Of a stretch of DNA of 64,000 bases, positions 1 through 7,838 are shown piece by piece (the stretch's first letter is position 1; each line of letters starts with the position of its first letter). A program made the position numbers and the translations under genes. The DNA is taken from positions 1-64,000 of the forward strand of contig CALAZI010000029.1 of the NCBI GenBank assembly GCA_937895955.1. The letters run 5' to 3'. Source of the stretch: an uncultured Alphaproteobacteria bacterium. GTDB taxonomy: Bacteria > Pseudomonadota > Alphaproteobacteria > Caulobacterales > Parvularculaceae. The notes under the pieces are model-generated. The model worked only from the letters and a program-made list of their open reading frames with translations, did no database searches and had not been told where the DNA came from.

Positions 1-488
1 AGCATGATGAAGTTCACGACGCCGGCGATGGCGTCCGAACCGTAAACGGCCGAAGCGCCGCCCGTCAGAATGTCGACGCGCTCAACGAGAGCGCCCGGGA
101 TCTGGTTGAGGTCAGGCGCTGACGAGATCGGCGAGCCGTACTGCATGCGCCGGCCGTTGATGAGGACCAGCGTGCGGTTGGCGCCGAGACCGCGGAGCGA
201 AACCTGCGCGGTGCCGGTGGCGCCGTTCGAGGTGTTCGCGCCCTGGGCCGCGAAGGCCTGCGGCAGCGTGTTGACGAGATCTTCGACGCGCGTCGTGCCG
301 CGAATGTCGAATTCGACATTGCCGATCGTCGTGACCGGGCTCGCCGCGACGGCGTTCGCCGAAGGAATGCGAGAGCCGGTGACGATGATTTCGTCATCGG
401 CTTCCTGGGCGACGGCCAGCGACGGCAGGCCGACACCCAGCAGCATGGTCGACGCCAATAGCGCGGACCTGGATGTACGTTGTGACAA
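1..488 (-). CDS. TonB-dependent receptor, N-terminal part (runs off the left edge)
   Basis: Outer-membrane receptor that would import a substrate using TonB energy; the substrate cannot be read from this fragment. The visible 162 residues hold a signal peptide ending ...LAVAQ, a TonB-box-like segment (DEIIVTGSR), and a plug domain with the hallmark pieces VEDLVNTLPQ, VSLRGLGANRTLVLINGRR and GGASAVYGSDAIAGVVNF. The barrel lies outside the window. I chose the TTG at 486-488 because a GGAGG sits 6 nt upstream and the signal peptide then has a basic start; an in-frame ATG at 446 would cut into the signal peptide. It is divergent from the sulfotransferase at 923. Family assignment is secure. Confidence 0.9.
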   Translation of the reverse strand, partial: MSQRTSRSALLASTMLLGVGLPSLAVAQEADDEIIVTGSRIPSANAVAASPVTTIGNVEFDIRGTTRVEDLVNTLPQAFAAQGANTSNGATGTAQVSLRGLGANRTLVLINGRRMQYGSPISSAPDLNQIPGALVERVDILTGGASAVYGSDAIAGVVNFIM

Positions 489-922
489 GGTAGACCTCCA
501 GTTTTGGATTTTTGCCGCCTTTAAAGGGCGACGTTTTTTTACGGCGCACGTGCGGTACGTTGCCCGCCCCTCCGTCCGTGCCGGGACTTTGGCTTTGAGG
601 AGAGCCACACGTCAACGAAAGGAAAGACCGCTTTATCGGATCAGGACTGAGGTGTTGCGATAATGTCGCAATTCCTGCCACAGGCCTTAAAACACGGTTA
701 AAATTCGCGTCTTTGGCGCATCCGCGACGCCCAAAACGGGGCGTTTTGGCGCCCAATTCAGATACCGACCGCACGGTTTGACGATTCGTCCCGGCCGACC
801 GGCTGTTTTTTCGCCGTTGTGACGATCAACCTATTGATTTAATTGGAATAACGTTCACCTTGCTCGACTTTCGCTCCGGATTGGACGAAAGACGGATCGG
901 ATTCGGGCCCGAAAAGCGCAAC
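489..922. other. Intergenic region between divergent TonB receptor and sulfotransferase genes
   Basis: A 434-nt stretch without a credible gene; open frames here lack coding character and are antisense extensions. It is noticeably more AT-rich than its surroundings (T-run near 534-540, AT-rich 680-705). It carries a perfect CtrA-type box at 687-701, listed separately, and presumably the promoters of both flanking genes. Confidence 0.6.
687..701. promoter_or_regulatory. CtrA-type binding box TTAA-N7-TTAA
   Basis: TTAA at 687-690, a 7-nt spacer, and TTAA at 698-701 match the full consensus of the alphaproteobacterial cell-cycle regulator CtrA. The site lies about 200 nt upstream of the TonB receptor start and about 220 nt upstream of the sulfotransferase start, so it could act on either gene. 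Prediction by consensus only. Confidence 0.5.
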
Positions 923-2428
923 ATGGACCTGCAAACAGCGAACAGAATTTTGGATGCGGCCGGCGAAAACGTCCGTGCGGGCGACGCCGCCGAGGCTGTT
1001 CGCCTCTATCGTCAGGTGCTCGCCGCCTACCCCGATCAGCCTGACATCTGGTACAATCTCGGCTTGCAATTGCGTGCGCTTTCGCGGTTTGAGGAGGCGC
1101 TCGCCGCTTATGGCGAAGCCTTGAGGCGCGGTCTTGAGGGGGGCGAAGAGGCGCATCTCAACCGGGCGGTCATTCTCGCCGACCATTTGCGGCGCGAAGG
1201 CGAGGCGGAAGCGGAGCTGAGGCGCGCGATCGAACTCAATCCGGGCTTTGCGCCGGCCGTCCTCAATCTCGGCAATCTTCTCGAAGAGCGCGGCGCGCGG
1301 GAAGAGGCGGCTTCCGCCTATGAATCGATCCTTCCCGCAGAGGACGGATCGATCGGCGCCTATCAGGATTTGCGCCTTGAAGCGCTGGCGCGCCTTGCGC
1401 ATCTGAAGCCGCCTGAAACGCTCGCCTCATCGACGCTTGCGCGGCTTGAAAAGGCCGCAAAAAGCGCGGCGGCTGACGGCGCGGAAACCCGCGCCAACCT
1501 CAATTACGCGCTTGGCAGATCGCTTGACGCGCTCGGCGCCTATGACCGTGCGATGGAGGCTTTTCACGCCGCCAACCGCCATGTGCGCAAGGCGGGGCCG
1601 GTTTACAACCGGCGGCGCATCGTCGAAACGGTCAACGCTTTGATCGCCGCGTTTGACGCTGGTCGAACGGCGCGGACGCCGGATCCCGCGCGACCCCGGC
1701 TCGTCTTCATTTGCGGCATGTTTCGCTCAGGCTCGACATTGGCGGAGCAAGCCCTCGCGGCGCACCCCGATGTCGTCGCCGGCGGCGAGCTGAACCTTTT
1801 GAACCGCATCGCCGATATCGATCTCGCGCCTTACCCGCAATCAATCCGTACACTGAGCGATGAGCGCGCCGATGAGCTTGCGGCGCGATATCGCGCTGAA
1901 ATTTTGCGCCTTTTTCCGGCCGCGGCCCGCGCCGGCGCTGTTGCGACCGACAAGCGGCCGGACAATTTTTTGCGGATCGGGCTGATCAAGCGCCTCTTTC
2001 CGGATGCGAAAATCGTTCACACGGCGCGCGATCCTGTCGACACCTGTCTTTCCGTCTATTTCCAGCATATCGACCAGGGTCTTGTCGGCTATGCGAGCGA
2101 TCTCGCCGACGCCGGTCATTATTTCGGCGAATATCGCCGCATGATGGCCCACTGGAAATCGCTATATCCCGCCGACATTTTCGATTTCGATTACGATCGG
2201 TTCGTCGCCGAGCCGAGAGAAAATCTGAAAAACCTTCTGGCGTTTCTAGGGTTGGACTGGAGCGAGGATTGCCTTGCGTTCCATCAAGTGAAGAATACGG
2301 TCAAAACTGCAAGCTATTGGCAGGTTCGCCGCCCGCTTTATCGCGATTCATCAGGCAGGCGGCGCAATTACGAAGCGCATATTGCGCCGCTCCTCGCCGC
2401 CCTTAATGAGGCCGGCGTCGCCGTTTAG
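923..2428 (+). CDS. TPR-repeat sulfotransferase family protein
   Basis: Predicted PAPS-dependent sulfotransferase, 501 aa. Residues 5-145 form TPR-like helical repeats (for example IWYNLGLQLRALSRFEEALAAY), probably for binding a partner or acceptor. The C-terminal half is the Sulfotransfer_1/3 fold: the 5'-phosphosulfate loop FICGMFRSGST near residues 262-271 and the 3'-phosphate motif HTARDP near 366-371. I chose the ATG at 923; the frame opens at a TTG at 860, but the first 21 residues it adds look unstructured. It is divergent from a TonB receptor, and its stop overlaps ahpD by 4 nt on the opposite strand. Acceptor substrate unknown; small molecule, glycan or protein tyrosine are all possible. 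Confidence 0.85.
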   Translation: MDLQTANRILDAAGENVRAGDAAEAVRLYRQVLAAYPDQPDIWYNLGLQLRALSRFEEALAAYGEALRRGLEGGEEAHLNRAVILADHLRREGEAEAELRRAIELNPGFAPAVLNLGNLLEERGAREEAASAYESILPAEDGSIGAYQDLRLEALARLAHLKPPETLASSTLARLEKAAKSAAADGAETRANLNYALGRSLDALGAYDRAMEAFHAANRHVRKAGPVYNRRRIVETVNALIAAFDAGRTARTPDPARPRLVFICGMFRSGSTLAEQALAAHPDVVAGGELNLLNRIADIDLAPYPQSIRTLSDERADELAARYRAEILRLFPAAARAGAVATDKRPDNFLRIGLIKRLFPDAKIVHTARDPVDTCLSVYFQHIDQGLVGYASDLADAGHYFGEYRRMMAHWKSLYPADIFDFDYDRFVAEPRENLKNLLAFLGLDWSEDCLAFHQVKNTVKTASYWQVRRPLYRDSSGRRRNYEAHIAPLLAALNEAGVAV

Positions 2429-2949
2429 GCGGCTTCGGCGTCCATCACCGCCGCCGCCGCGCCGACAGCCGCCGCAATCCGCAGCGCGGTCTGGATCTGA
2501 TCGGCGGAAAGGCCCGCTTTGCGAACGACTTTTTCATGGCTGTCGAGACACATGCCGCAGCCGTTGATCGCCGAGACGGCGAGCGCCCACAATTCGAAAT
2601 CGACCTTCTCGACGCCCGGCGCGCCGATGACGTTCATGCGCAGTTTCGCCGGCATTTTCCGATATTCTTCGGCCGACATAAGGTGCGTTGCGCGATAGTA
2701 AATATTGTTCATCGCCATGATGGCGGCGGCGGCCTTTGCGGCGTTCTTCGCTTCATCCGACAGTTTGTCTTCCGTCCACTGAGCGATGGCGGAAATGACG
2801 CGGGCGTTGCGCGCGCCATAGGCGGCGGCGAGAAACGTCCCGTATTTCTGCTGATCAGAAAGCGACGTCTCCGCAGCGAGCGTGCCGAGATTGAGGCGGA
2901 TGTCCTTGGCGTAATCGGGAATTGAATCGCGCAGCGCGTCGAGGCTCAT
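2425..2949 (-). CDS. ahpD: Alkyl hydroperoxide reductase AhpD (CMD family)
   Basis: Disulfide reductase that recycles oxidised AhpC, 174 aa, the usual AhpD length. The carboxymuconolactone decarboxylase-fold active site is clear: Cys131-Gly-Met-Cys134 with His138 (CGMCLDSHE), and the proton-relay Glu of the family lies upstream. An AGGAG stands just before the ATG at 2949. It is the second gene of ahpC-ahpD, 81 nt downstream of ahpC, with a hairpin between. The AhpC here is of the type that uses AhpD rather than AhpF, and no ahpF is present. Likely induced by OxyR from the divergent promoter at 3577-3713. Confidence 0.95.
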   Translation of the reverse strand: MSLDALRDSIPDYAKDIRLNLGTLAAETSLSDQQKYGTFLAAAYGARNARVISAIAQWTEDKLSDEAKNAAKAAAAIMAMNNIYYRATHLMSAEEYRKMPAKLRMNVIGAPGVEKVDFELWALAVSAINGCGMCLDSHEKVVRKAGLSADQIQTALRIAAAVGAAAAVMDAEAA

Positions 2950-2972
2950 TTTTCTCTCCTGTTTCCGGTCGC

Positions 2973-3008
2973 AAAAAGGGCGCGCCTTGCGCTCGGCGAG
3001 ACGCGCCC
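2973..3008 (-). terminator. Hairpin plus U-tract between ahpC and ahpD
   Basis: On the minus strand the arms GGGCGCG (3008-3002) and CGCGCCC (2984-2978) form a 7-bp GC stem followed by five T residues (2977-2973). It lies in the 81-nt gap after the ahpC stop and before ahpD. It looks like an intrinsic terminator or attenuator that would lower ahpD expression relative to ahpC. Read-through efficiency is unknown. Confidence 0.55.
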
Positions 3009-3030
3009 CGGCTTGATTTCAATAGTGTTT

Positions 3031-3576
3031 TTAGAGCGTTTCGCCGCCGACAGGACGATTGCAGGGGCAAAGCTCATCCGTCTGCAGGGCGTCGAGAACG
3101 CGCAGCGTGTCCTGCGGATTGCGGCCGACGCTGAGATTGTTGACGTAAACGTGCTGGATGACGTTGTGCGGGTCGACGATGAAGGTGGCGCGCAGCGCAA
3201 CGCCCGCTTCCGAACGAATGCCGAGGCCGTCGATCAGCGCGCCGGTCGTATCGGCGAACTGCCATGCCGGATGGCTTTTCAGATCCGGATGATCGCGCCG
3301 CCAGGCGAGCTTGCAGAACTCATTGTCGGACGAGCCGCCGAGCACGACCGCGTCGCGGTCCGAAAATTCCTTGGCGAGGCGCCCGAATTCGGCGATTTCC
3401 GTCGGGCAAACAAAGGTGAAGTCCTTCGGGTAGAAATAGATCACCTTCCACTTGCCGGAAAAACTGTCCTGCGTGATGTCTTCAAAGGCCGACTGGCCGT
3501 TTTCTTCGTGATTATTGAATTTCGGCTTGACGCCGACGACTTTGAAATCGGGAAGACGATCGCCCACTCCGAGCAT
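3031..3576 (-). CDS. ahpC: Peroxiredoxin AhpC
   Basis: Alkyl hydroperoxide/hydrogen peroxide reductase, 181 aa, cytoplasmic. The peroxidatic Cys57 sits in FYPKDFTFVCPTE; the C-terminus carries Cys170 and Cys172 in ELCPCN. This three-cysteine layout is that of the mycobacterial-type AhpC reduced by AhpD, which agrees with ahpD being the next gene. The ATG at 3576 has AGGAG 8 nt upstream and gives the standard peroxiredoxin N-terminus (GVGDRLPDF); the open frame extends 40 codons further but that part runs through the promoter region. It is divergent from oxyR across a 137-nt regulatory gap. Highly confident. Confidence 0.97.
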   Translation of the reverse strand: MLGVGDRLPDFKVVGVKPKFNNHEENGQSAFEDITQDSFSGKWKVIYFYPKDFTFVCPTEIAEFGRLAKEFSDRDAVVLGGSSDNEFCKLAWRRDHPDLKSHPAWQFADTTGALIDGLGIRSEAGVALRATFIVDPHNVIQHVYVNNLSVGRNPQDTLRVLDALQTDELCPCNRPVGGETL

Positions 3577-3669
3577 GAATTTCTCCTGTGTCTTGCGAAA
3601 TTTCCACCGCCGCGCCTCGAAAGCCGCAGCTTGCGAAGGGTAGATAGGGCGGCCTTGCGAATTTATCAA

Positions 3670-3706
3670 ATAGATAATACCTACAGTCACGATCAATTTT
3701 CTCGAT
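3670..3706. promoter_or_regulatory. Predicted OxyR operator between ahpC and oxyR
   Basis: Four tetranucleotides at exact 7-nt spacing match the OxyR tetrad ATAG-N7-CTAT-N7-ATAG-N7-CTAT: ATAG at 3670-3673, CTAC at 3681-3684, ATCA at 3692-3695 and CGAT at 3703-3706 (12 of 16 consensus bases). The site ends 8 nt before the oxyR start codon and about 95-130 nt upstream of ahpC. This is the expected position for autoregulation of oxyR and activation of ahpCD. Confidence 0.65.
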
Positions 3707-3713
3707 TGAAACC

Positions 3714-4640
3714 ATGACCACGCCCCTGCCGACGCTGCGCCAGCTGCAGTTCTTTCTCGCCCTTGTCCGCCGTCAATCCTTTTCGAAGGCGGCGAGCGAT
3801 TGTCTGGTGTCGCAATCGACGCTTTCCTCGGCGATCAAGGAGCTTGAGACCATTCTCGACCGGCAGCTTGTCGATCGCTCGACGCGGCATTTTTCATTGA
3901 CGCCCGCCGGCAAGGACGTTGCGGCGCGCGCCGCGAAGATCCTCGCCGAGACGGAAGAGCTTGCCCGCGCGGCGGCCGATCGGCGTCCGCTGGAAGGGCC
4001 TTTCGCGCTCGGCGTCATTCCGACCATCGCGCCTTTTTTGCTGCCGAAGGCGACGCCGGGCCTTGCAAAAAAATTTCCAAAGCTTGAGTTGTTCCTGCGG
4101 GAGGATCTGACGGCCTCGCTCGCCGAACGCCTCGCTGACGGATCGCTTGACGCCGCCTTGCTCGCTTTCCCTTATGATCTTCCAGGCCTTGAGTGGATCA
4201 GCATCGGCGATGATCCCTTTTTTTACGCCGCGCCGTCAGGCGATCCGGTGGCGGCGCGCAAACCGATCCGATCGGCGGATCTGAAAGAGGCGCGCCTTCT
4301 TTTGCTCGAAGACGGTCATTGCATGCGCGAGCATGCGCTCGACGCATGCAAACTGCGGCAGGATGATGTTTCCGGCGCCTTCGGCGCGACGAGCCTTTTC
4401 ACCCTGACGCAGATGGTGCGCGCCGGTCTCGGCGCGACCCTGCTGCCGAAAATGGCGGTTGACGCCGGCCTTGCCGCGAATAACGGCCTCGCCGTCGCGC
4501 CGCTCGCGGAACCCGCGCCCGCGCGAACGATCGGGCTCGCCTGGCGGAAGGGATCGGGACGGCGTGAGGATTGCGAATTGCTCGCCGCGCATTTTAAGGA
4601 AGCGATGGCGAACGCCGCCGGCCGGACGGCCGCGCGCTAG
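3714..4640 (+). CDS. oxyR: Hydrogen peroxide-sensing LysR-type regulator OxyR
   Basis: Redox-switched transcription activator, 308 aa. An N-terminal winged helix-turn-helix (residues 5-65, LRQLQFFLALVRRQSFSKAA) is followed by a LysR substrate domain. The regulatory pair Cys203 and Cys212 lies in DGHCMREHALDAC, the exact C-x8-C arrangement of E. coli OxyR Cys199/Cys208, with the conserved neighbours. This cysteine pair separates it from ordinary LysR proteins. It is divergent from ahpCD, and a tetrad operator lies directly upstream of its ATG. Its stop overlaps the convergent permease gene by 4 nt. Confidence 0.95.
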   Translation: MTTPLPTLRQLQFFLALVRRQSFSKAASDCLVSQSTLSSAIKELETILDRQLVDRSTRHFSLTPAGKDVAARAAKILAETEELARAAADRRPLEGPFALGVIPTIAPFLLPKATPGLAKKFPKLELFLREDLTASLAERLADGSLDAALLAFPYDLPGLEWISIGDDPFFYAAPSGDPVAARKPIRSADLKEARLLLLEDGHCMREHALDACKLRQDDVSGAFGATSLFTLTQMVRAGLGATLLPKMAVDAGLAANNGLAVAPLAEPAPARTIGLAWRKGSGRREDCELLAAHFKEAMANAAGRTAAR

Positions 4641-5806
4641 GCTTGCCGCCCTGACTGCGAGCCGAGCGGGGCATGGCGAAGCGGCGCGATTTCGCCGCTG
4701 TCGGACAACATAATTGCGATCGGCCGCGTCGAATGGAACTGCGTCAGGATGATCATGATCGTGACGCTGATCGGCACGGCGAGCAACATGCCGGCGAACC
4801 CCCACAAGGTTCCCCAGACCGCCAGCGATAAAAGAATGACAAGCGGGCTGAGATTGAGGCTTTTTCCGATGAGCCGCGGCTCTATGCCGGAACTCATCGT
4901 CTGTTCGGCGCCGACCAACAAGACGAGAGCGAGCGCCGCCGTCTGAACGCCGCCGCCTTCGGGCTGCACGAGCGCCAGGATGACGGGCAGCGAAATCGCG
5001 CTGATTGCGCCGACAATCGGGATGAAATTCAGGGCGAAGATCAACAGCGCCCAGAAACCGGCGAAGTCAACGCCGACGAAATGCATGATGATGAAGCTGA
5101 TCGCGGCGGTGATGAGATTGGTGACGGTCTTGACGGTGATGTATTGTCGGACGAGCGATGCGATGTCGCCGATCGTTTCATTCACTGCGGCGCGGCTTTC
5201 TTCCCTTGCGCTCAACAGATTGATCTTGCGAAAGATGCGGCCGCGTTCAAGCAGCATGAAGACGGTGTAGAGAAAGATCGTCACGGAATTGGCGGTGAGC
5301 GAGCTCACCGCGGAGCCGACCTCGGACAAGACCGGGTTGATCATGGAAATCGCCGTTGATCGAAGCTGGTCGACGCCGCCGATGAAGTCTTCCGGCAACA
5401 CGCCGGCGCTGTCGAGGTAGCGGATGCCGTCCTGCGTGAATTTGCGCAGGCGTTCTTCGTAAAGCGGCGCCGTGTCGATCAGCGCTTCGACATTCTCGCG
5501 GATAATCTCGATAAACAGAACGAAGATCGAGATGATGAGCGCGAAGGCGAACAGATAGCAAAGCCAGTTCGGCAGAAAGCGGCCGACAAGCGGGCCTTGC
5601 CGGATCGTTTCCTTCAAGGTGAACATCAGGAAACTTAAAAAACCGGCGACGACGACGGGAATGAAGATGGCGCGGCCGAAATAGGCGATGGCGGCTATTA
5701 ATGTCGCAAGCGCGAGCGCGAAAAAAACCTGGGCCGAGCCTTTGAGGCGAACTCCGGCGTCAGCCTCAGCCGGGGCGTGCGCTTGCAAGTGATCGGCCCC
5801 GCTCAT
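4637..5806 (-). CDS. AI-2E/PerM family membrane permease
   Basis: Inner-membrane protein of the AI-2E family, 389 aa. About seven or eight hydrophobic segments are visible: a pair near residues 27-65, one near 85-105, a central soluble stretch (105-165), then membrane segments from 170 to 360 including NFIPIVGAISAISLPVILAL and LVILLSLAVWGTLWGFAGMLLAVP, which are typical of the family. The substrate is not predictable; members have been linked to autoinducer-2 export and Na+/H+ antiport. Monocistronic, convergent with oxyR, and divergent from pabB (gap about 80 nt). Confidence 0.85.
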   Translation of the reverse strand: MSGADHLQAHAPAEADAGVRLKGSAQVFFALALATLIAAIAYFGRAIFIPVVVAGFLSFLMFTLKETIRQGPLVGRFLPNWLCYLFAFALIISIFVLFIEIIRENVEALIDTAPLYEERLRKFTQDGIRYLDSAGVLPEDFIGGVDQLRSTAISMINPVLSEVGSAVSSLTANSVTIFLYTVFMLLERGRIFRKINLLSAREESRAAVNETIGDIASLVRQYITVKTVTNLITAAISFIIMHFVGVDFAGFWALLIFALNFIPIVGAISAISLPVILALVQPEGGGVQTAALALVLLVGAEQTMSSGIEPRLIGKSLNLSPLVILLSLAVWGTLWGFAGMLLAVPISVTIMIILTQFHSTRPIAIMLSDSGEIAPLRHAPLGSQSGRQA

Positions 5807-5886
5807 ATCTCACTTTTCCAATTGCGACAGACGGTCTTGCTAGGCTGATTTGTTCGCAGAGGCCAAGATTGCGGCGGGCGAGGAAA

Positions 5887-7260
5887 ATGGACGGGATGCG
5901 CGAAATCGAATGGCGATCGCCGGTCGACGCCTTCGCGCCGTTGGCGGCGGAGAGAGGCGCCGTCTTTTTTCATCCCGGCGCGCATGCGGCGATGCCCGGC
6001 TGGTCGTTTATCGCCGCTTTCCCGGCGACGCGCGTTGAAAGCCGCAACGGCGCGACGCTGATTGACGGCGGGACGAGCAGCCTTTCGCCTTTCGAGGTGG
6101 TCGATGCGCTGCATCGCGCGCGCCGGTCGGATGCGCTTAGAGAGGCTGCGCCGCCCTTTGCGACCGGCCTTGCCGGCTTTATCGGCTATGAATGCGGCGC
6201 CGCGATCGAACCGAGCGTGCGCCTGCCCGCCTCGCCCTATGATCTTCCCGATTTCTCGATCGGCGCATACGACGCCTGCGCCGCGTTCGACAACGCGCGG
6301 GGCAGGGCGTTCATTTGCTTCCAGTCCCGATCGGCGGCCGATCGTCTGGAAGCTGCGCTCGGAGCCGGCGGCGCCGCCCTCAACGCCGCGCAAGATGCGT
6401 TCGAGCCGCCGCTCGCGCTGACGCCGGCGGATCAATACCGACATTCTGTCGCCGAGGCGATGGAGCGTATTCGCGCCGGCGAATTTTTCCAGGCGAACCT
6501 GTCCCAGCGGTTCATCATTCGCGCCCGCGCGCCGTTCGATGCTTTCAGCCTTTTCGCCGCCGCGTCGGCTTCGAGCAGCGCGCCTTTCGGAGCGTTTCTG
6601 CCGCAAGAAGGCGCTCAGATTTTGTCGCTGTCGCCGGAGCGCTTCTTCGCCGTCAAGAAACAGGCGGATGAAAGCCTGTCGATCGTCGCCGAACCGATCA
6701 AGGGCACGCGCCCGCGGGGCCGGACGCCTGACGCCGACCGCCGGCTGCTGCAGGAGCTAATGAACGATCCGAAAGATCGCGCCGAGAACGTCATGATCGC
6801 CGATCTGACGCGCAATGATCTGTCCCGCATCTGCCTCAATCACAGCATTGCCGAAGAGGCTGTCTGCGAGCCGGTCAGTCATGAAAACGTGCATCATTTG
6901 GTTTCGCGGATCAGCGGCGTTTTGCGCCCGGAGCTGACCGCCGCCGATGCGCTAATGACGCTGTTCCCTTGCGGTTCGATAACCGGCGCGCCGAAAGTCC
7001 AGGCGATGAAGGCGATCGCCGAGATCGAAGGCGCCGGCCGCGGGCCCTATTGCGGCGCGATCGGTTATATTGACGATCGCGGCGGCGCGGATTTCTCCGT
7101 CGCAATCCGCATTGCGATAGCCGAGCGGGAAAAGCTGACGGTCCCGGCGGGCGGCGGCGTCACGCTCAGGAGCGATCCGGATACGGAATATCGTGAGACG
7201 CTGGCGAAGGCGCATGCATGGACGCGCATCGTCAATGATAGGGATTTGGCGGTCGCATGA
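5887..7260 (+). CDS. pabB: Aminodeoxychorismate synthase component I (PabB)
   Basis: Converts chorismate plus ammonia to 4-amino-4-deoxychorismate for folate synthesis, 457 aa. The chorismate-binding fold ends with the motif LFPCGSITGAPK. The decisive signature is PIKGTRPRG with Lys272: PabB enzymes carry this lysine (Lys274 in E. coli) where anthranilate synthase TrpE has alanine. The start ATG at 5887 follows a GAGG closely; TTG at 5869 and ATG at 5896 are possible alternatives. First gene of a four-gene operon; it overlaps pabA by 4 nt (ATGA). Confidence 0.92.
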   Translation: MDGMREIEWRSPVDAFAPLAAERGAVFFHPGAHAAMPGWSFIAAFPATRVESRNGATLIDGGTSSLSPFEVVDALHRARRSDALREAAPPFATGLAGFIGYECGAAIEPSVRLPASPYDLPDFSIGAYDACAAFDNARGRAFICFQSRSAADRLEAALGAGGAALNAAQDAFEPPLALTPADQYRHSVAEAMERIRAGEFFQANLSQRFIIRARAPFDAFSLFAAASASSSAPFGAFLPQEGAQILSLSPERFFAVKKQADESLSIVAEPIKGTRPRGRTPDADRRLLQELMNDPKDRAENVMIADLTRNDLSRICLNHSIAEEAVCEPVSHENVHHLVSRISGVLRPELTAADALMTLFPCGSITGAPKVQAMKAIAEIEGAGRGPYCGAIGYIDDRGGADFSVAIRIAIAEREKLTVPAGGGVTLRSDPDTEYRETLAKAHAWTRIVNDRDLAVA

Positions 7261-7838
7261 TCCTCATCATCGATAATTACGATTCGTTCGTGCACAACCT
7301 CGCGCGCTATGTGCGCGAGGCGGGCTGCGAGGCGACGGTCGTCCGCAATGACGCCGCCGCCGCCGAGGCGCTTTTGAGGGCGGCGCCCGACGCCGTCGTC
7401 ATTTCGCCGGGCCCCAAAACGCCTGCTGAAGCCGGCCTGTCGCTCGATCTCATCCGAAAACTGCCGATCGAAATCCCGCTTCTCGGCGTCTGTCTCGGTC
7501 ATCAATGTCTTGTAGAAGCGTTCGGCGGACGCACCGTCCGCTCCAGGGAGCCGCTTCATGGCGAAGCGAGCGCAATCGATCATGACGGACGGGGTCTCTT
7601 CGCCGGCCTCGCCTCGCCGATGCTCGCCGGACGCTATCACTCGCTTGTCTCGGAGCTCGCGCCCGACGGACCGTTGTCCGCCTGCGCGTTCAGCGAAGCG
7701 GGCGAGGTGATGGGCGTGCGACATCAAACGGCGCCCTGGCATGGCGTGCAGTTTCATCCCGAATCGCTTCTGACGCCTGACGGCCGGCGTCTGATCGGCA
7801 ATTTTCTGGGCGAGATCAAAGCGAGAGCGGCCGCGTGA
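7257..7838 (+). CDS. pabA: Aminodeoxychorismate/anthranilate synthase glutaminase (PabA)
   Basis: Class I glutamine amidotransferase that supplies ammonia to PabB, 193 aa. The triad is complete: Cys79 in GVCLGHQC, and His167 and Glu169 in FHPES. The N-terminus IIDNYDSFVHNLARY is typical of the TrpG/PabA family. Its position between pabB and pabC argues for PabA; a dual role with TrpE is possible if no trpG exists elsewhere. It overlaps pabB and pabC by 4 nt each, so the three are translationally coupled. Confidence 0.92.
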   Translation: MILIIDNYDSFVHNLARYVREAGCEATVVRNDAAAAEALLRAAPDAVVISPGPKTPAEAGLSLDLIRKLPIEIPLLGVCLGHQCLVEAFGGRTVRSREPLHGEASAIDHDGRGLFAGLASPMLAGRYHSLVSELAPDGPLSACAFSEAGEVMGVRHQTAPWHGVQFHPESLLTPDGRRLIGNFLGEIKARAAA

